Assembly (NCBI GenBank): GCA_964520525.1
Contig: CAZFNR010000030.1
Coordinates: 1-16,054, forward strand
Direction: 5' to 3'
DNA from: JAJPXC01 sp964520525
Lineage (GTDB): Bacteria > Bacteroidota > Bacteroidia > Bacteroidales > Muribaculaceae
DNA: 16,054 bases
The notes beneath the pieces were generated by a model. The model was not told the DNA's origin, ran no database searches, and was given only the letters and a program-made list of their open reading frames with translations. Made by a program: the position numbers and the translations under genes. Below, one piece after another: positions 15,101 to 16,054 of this stretch; positions within the stretch are counted from its first letter, which is position 1; every line of letters starts with the position of its first letter.

Positions 15101-15530
15101 ACCACTCCTTGTCGAAAGATGTTGTCATATAGCCCGTACCGCTTGAACTGATGCGGAAGGGGTTGACCCAAGCGTAACATTCAAGACCGCGTTTGTGGCA
15201 CTCGGCAACTACATATTCCAAGGGGTCCCAACCGGGGTCTTTGCCGCGGGTACCGGTCAAGTCGCCTGCCCAAGGCTCAAGGGTTGACTTGTAGAACGCA
15301 TCGGCGCGAGGACGCACATGGATGCAGACTCCCGTCAATCCCATATTTTCAAACTTGTTGAGGTAGGCATCCATTTCGCTTTTTGCCCCGGACTCAGTTT
15401 TGCTACTAGGCCAGTCGATACCTAAACCGGAAATCCACACCGACCTGAATTCTCTTTTGGGCGGGGCGGCGTAAGTTGACACTGACAACATCAGGAATGC
15501 CGCCAACAGAACGAAAAATTTTTTATTCAT
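12114..15530 (-). CDS. Secreted GHL10 glycoside hydrolase with FN3-like domains and C-terminal sorting domain
   Basis: A 1138-residue exported protein. In residue numbers from ATG 15530: signal peptide 1 to about 21 (MNKKFFVLLAAFLMLSVSTY then A); a GHL10 (DUF187-type) barrel from about 25 to 385 with REFRSVWISG, HVRPRADAFY (71-80) and the acidic DIDGMVFDDYFYP (183-195); three FN3-like beta-domains at about 405-510, 515-605 and 608-710; a beta-propeller-like region from about 710 to 1065; and a final 65 residues (VFSMTGVLV, LPQAGAYLVKV, LVIVK end) resembling a type IX secretion sorting domain. E. coli DigH belongs to the same hydrolase family and cleaves denuded peptidoglycan strands; the substrate here is not known. 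A TTG codon three residues upstream opens the frame but ATG 15530 gives the proper signal peptide. Single-gene unit with its own promoter and terminator. Confidence 0.88.
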   Translation of the reverse strand: MNKKFFVLLAAFLMLSVSTYAAPPKREFRSVWISGLGIDWPSSKTESGAKSEMDAYLNKFENMGLTGVCIHVRPRADAFYKSTLEPWAGDLTGTRGKDPGWDPLEYVVAECHKRGLECYAWVNPFRISSSGTGYMTTSFDKEWSSKGWLLTGSNGTWIAFNPAIPEVRRHILDVFKEIYTNYDIDGMVFDDYFYPNGGTPENSNAEDYSMWQSYRSSGGTMSLAAWRRNNVNEFVKAAYDEIQAARPDMRFGIGPAGAGHATATQRGLKTPDCSAYDWQYDQIYSDCLEWLEAGTVDFMAPQLYWSTTHSSNPFGPMTEWWSYATDHYNRHCYISPGIYHLVDGQNSFTVGDKAEMTKEINYCRQYTLNNSSGQIYFKASTFNNTTYNFDTYIKQNSYTQKSLTPVVTWKTRVNYPSVSNLSYSSGKLSWTATNKTGRAIVRYTVYAIPQTVEYADAFASDDDGIDSKYLLGVTYDPSYTIPSAKRSNYWYAVCVFDGYGYESDPSVYGLSLEPSPATTLISPKNGVVVGWEPELKWNAVSNVFYTVQVATDSQFLSTLVEKANLTTTSTTISLDGTTDGQLLYWRVMTKRDGLKASYSDVATFRAPTRSAAPTATLTSPANNAQIETQSVSFAWSVSSSAAASISYRLEIAAKGNNFKSLKYSQDIPAGTTTCSVATSALGVGNYEWRIVSKGARYSETTSASRSFSVTKLVVGIYEEGYLVKTDNATYASVDGITLKNLWFRSVSSPWKNFSQLNDGKLNRGMVAYGDKVYVSGRDDESTDATCFVQVYDGNTGEHLNDILVWDSKVKVSYRPCNDIAVDDNGNLCIANMSVNLGTAPFYIHKINDDGTATQLVSYTGNSGERIDHFAILGDVTSDFYWFAALKGTGTVVRQRVTNGVAGTVKRISVDDFYPKSAESFGIAPKVHPISADQFYVDGSYTAWTLYNSSGDMLSSFSDNLNAAPQSFVGNGGHTFKLGNDQYMVYCYTSEGDEQGVKFAVAKTKSANNFKNMQKLWEFPADGIGTVNSTTCSEPVDVVVTSDTTAIIYIYSVGNGLAAYSITKDSTTGVESLTDSADDVDIVVDGNSVRFSEVVPSAEVFSMTGVLVATANNADAIELPQAGAYLVKVGRKAKLVIVK

Positions 15531-15608
15531 GGTTAACAATTATAGTGTATAAAATATGCGATAAGGTTGTTTCAGAAACGCGGCATCCGCATTTCATGTT
15601 TCAGCGCA

Positions 15609-15639
15609 CAAAGATAACATAAATTCAGAATAAATCAAA
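15609..15639 (-). promoter_or_regulatory. Promoter of the GHL10 gene
   Basis: On the minus strand TTTG (15639-15636), 19 bp, TATCTTTG (15616-15609): a full match to the Bacteroidetes consensus. The leader would be about 70 bases, from near 15602 to the ATG at 15530. Confidence 0.88.
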
Positions 15640-15644
15640 TTAAT

Positions 15645-15675
15645 TTTGCAACACAAACTTTAATGGCTAATTTCG
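15645..15675 (+). promoter_or_regulatory. Promoter of the substrate-binding lipoprotein gene
   Basis: TTTG (15645-15648), 19 bp, TAATTTCG (15668-15675). Transcription would start near 15682, about 16 bases before the ATG. That leader is too short to hold a cobalamin or other riboswitch. Confidence 0.8.
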
Positions 15676-15697
15676 CGGAACCGCACTTGAGACAAGC

Positions 15698-16054
15698 ATG
15701 AACAAATTACAATTAACTGTTATAGGCGCATTTGCGTTAATCATCGGTTCGGGAGCGACCGGCTGTAAAGGGACGAACGGCAGCGATGAAAGCGATGCCG
15801 CCGAGGGCGACACGCTCACCCATGAAGCGACGCTGTTGACGATAGTGGACCACGGCGATTACACCACGGCAACGATAGCCAACCCGTGGGACTCCACCGC
15901 CGGTCAGTTGCAAACGTTAGTGCTGATATCCGCCGAAAAACCGCGACCCGCCGAATTGCCCCGCGGGACAGTGATTACGGTGCCTATCTCCAACTCGATA
16001 GTTTACTCGTCGGTACACGCTGCCGCCATCGATGAACTTGGCGCGATAGAAGCC
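15698..16054 (+). CDS. ABC transporter substrate-binding lipoprotein (BtuF/FepB type), partial
   Basis: The frame from ATG 15698 is open to the window edge (119 codons). It starts with a lipoprotein signal MNKLQLTVIGAFALIIGSGA followed by TGC, giving a lipidated Cys at residue 23 with a slightly loose lipobox (A at -3). A low-complexity acidic linker follows (residues 26-42). The segments IANPWDSTAGQLQTLVLI, LPRGTVITVPISNSIVYSSV and HAAAIDELGAIEA match the N-terminal lobe of periplasmic binding proteins for cobalamin and ferric siderophores in Bacteroidetes. The ligand cannot be told from this half. Transporter permease and ATPase genes are expected beyond the window (inference). Confidence 0.8.
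   Translation, partial: MNKLQLTVIGAFALIIGSGATGCKGTNGSDESDAAEGDTLTHEATLLTIVDHGDYTTATIANPWDSTAGQLQTLVLISAEKPRPAELPRGTVITVPISNSIVYSSVHAAAIDELGAIEA

Noticed and set aside
12066..15400. Several plus-strand ORFs of 60-156 codons antisense to the GHL10 gene
   Set aside because: They mirror the codon pattern of the large minus-strand gene, lack promoters and carry no recognisable domains.
15676..15697. Cobalamin riboswitch before the BtuF-like gene
   Set aside because: The promoter places the transcription start about 16 bases before the ATG, leaving no room for one, and no B12-box-like sequence is seen between 15540 and 15697.
1..16054. CRISPR arrays, insertion sequences, integrase or attachment sites (including at the tRNA-Phe)
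   Set aside because: No regularly spaced repeats, transposase or integrase motifs or terminal inverted repeats were seen. The tRNA 3' end, where an attachment site would lie, is outside the window.

Overview
The window looks like chromosomal DNA of a gut Bacteroidales, most likely Muribaculaceae-like. The family assignment is inference. Three things support the order: promoters of the Bacteroidetes type (TTTG, about 19 bp, then TAnnTTTG or TAnnTTCG) upstream of nearly every transcription unit; general absence of Shine-Dalgarno sequences; and characteristic families (a lipoprotein TamL, a GHL10 hydrolase with a type IX-like C-terminal sorting domain, a GreA-HIT pair). Most genes are core housekeeping genes. 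I see no CRISPR array, insertion sequence, phage or defence module.

Layout. Positions 1-53 hold a tRNA-Phe (minus), cut by the window edge. Positions 192-3162 (minus) form a tight operon of release factor 2 (prfB), ArgB kinase and an ArgE-like deacylase. The prfB reading frame is continuous where other bacteria carry the autoregulatory frameshift. Positions 3315-4378 (plus) hold greA, with a terminator-like hairpin in its leader, then a HIT-family hydrolase and a terminator. Positions 4403-5392 are a decayed patch: a 42-codon ORF with a signal-peptide-like start, an isolated terminator, the N-terminal half of a CHASE2 membrane protein, and out of frame with it the C-terminal tail of what looks like a different, transglutaminase-like protein. 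Together these suggest a deletion fused two neighbouring genes.

Positions 5423-5779 (minus) are folB. Divergent from it, 5991-8991 (plus) carries tamL (an Omp85-family outer-membrane lipoprotein) and a Gph-like HAD phosphatase. Convergent with these, 9061-11991 (minus) carries a tandem-domain family 2 glycosyltransferase and a diacylglycerol-kinase-like lipid kinase, a pairing that suggests envelope glycan or lipid metabolism. Positions 12114-15530 (minus) encode a large secreted GHL10 glycoside hydrolase with FN3-like domains, a propeller-like region and a sorting domain. Divergent from it is the start of a BtuF/FepB-type substrate-binding lipoprotein (15698 to the window end). The two promoters are back to back with -35-like boxes 5 bp apart.

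Points most worth checking: the CHASE2/transglutaminase chimera and its predicted stop-less transcript; the greA leader hairpin; RF2 without its frameshift and with SPY in place of SPF; a glycosyltransferase message predicted to be leaderless; and the shared divergent promoter at 15609-15675. I found no clear evidence of a wholly new multi-gene system.
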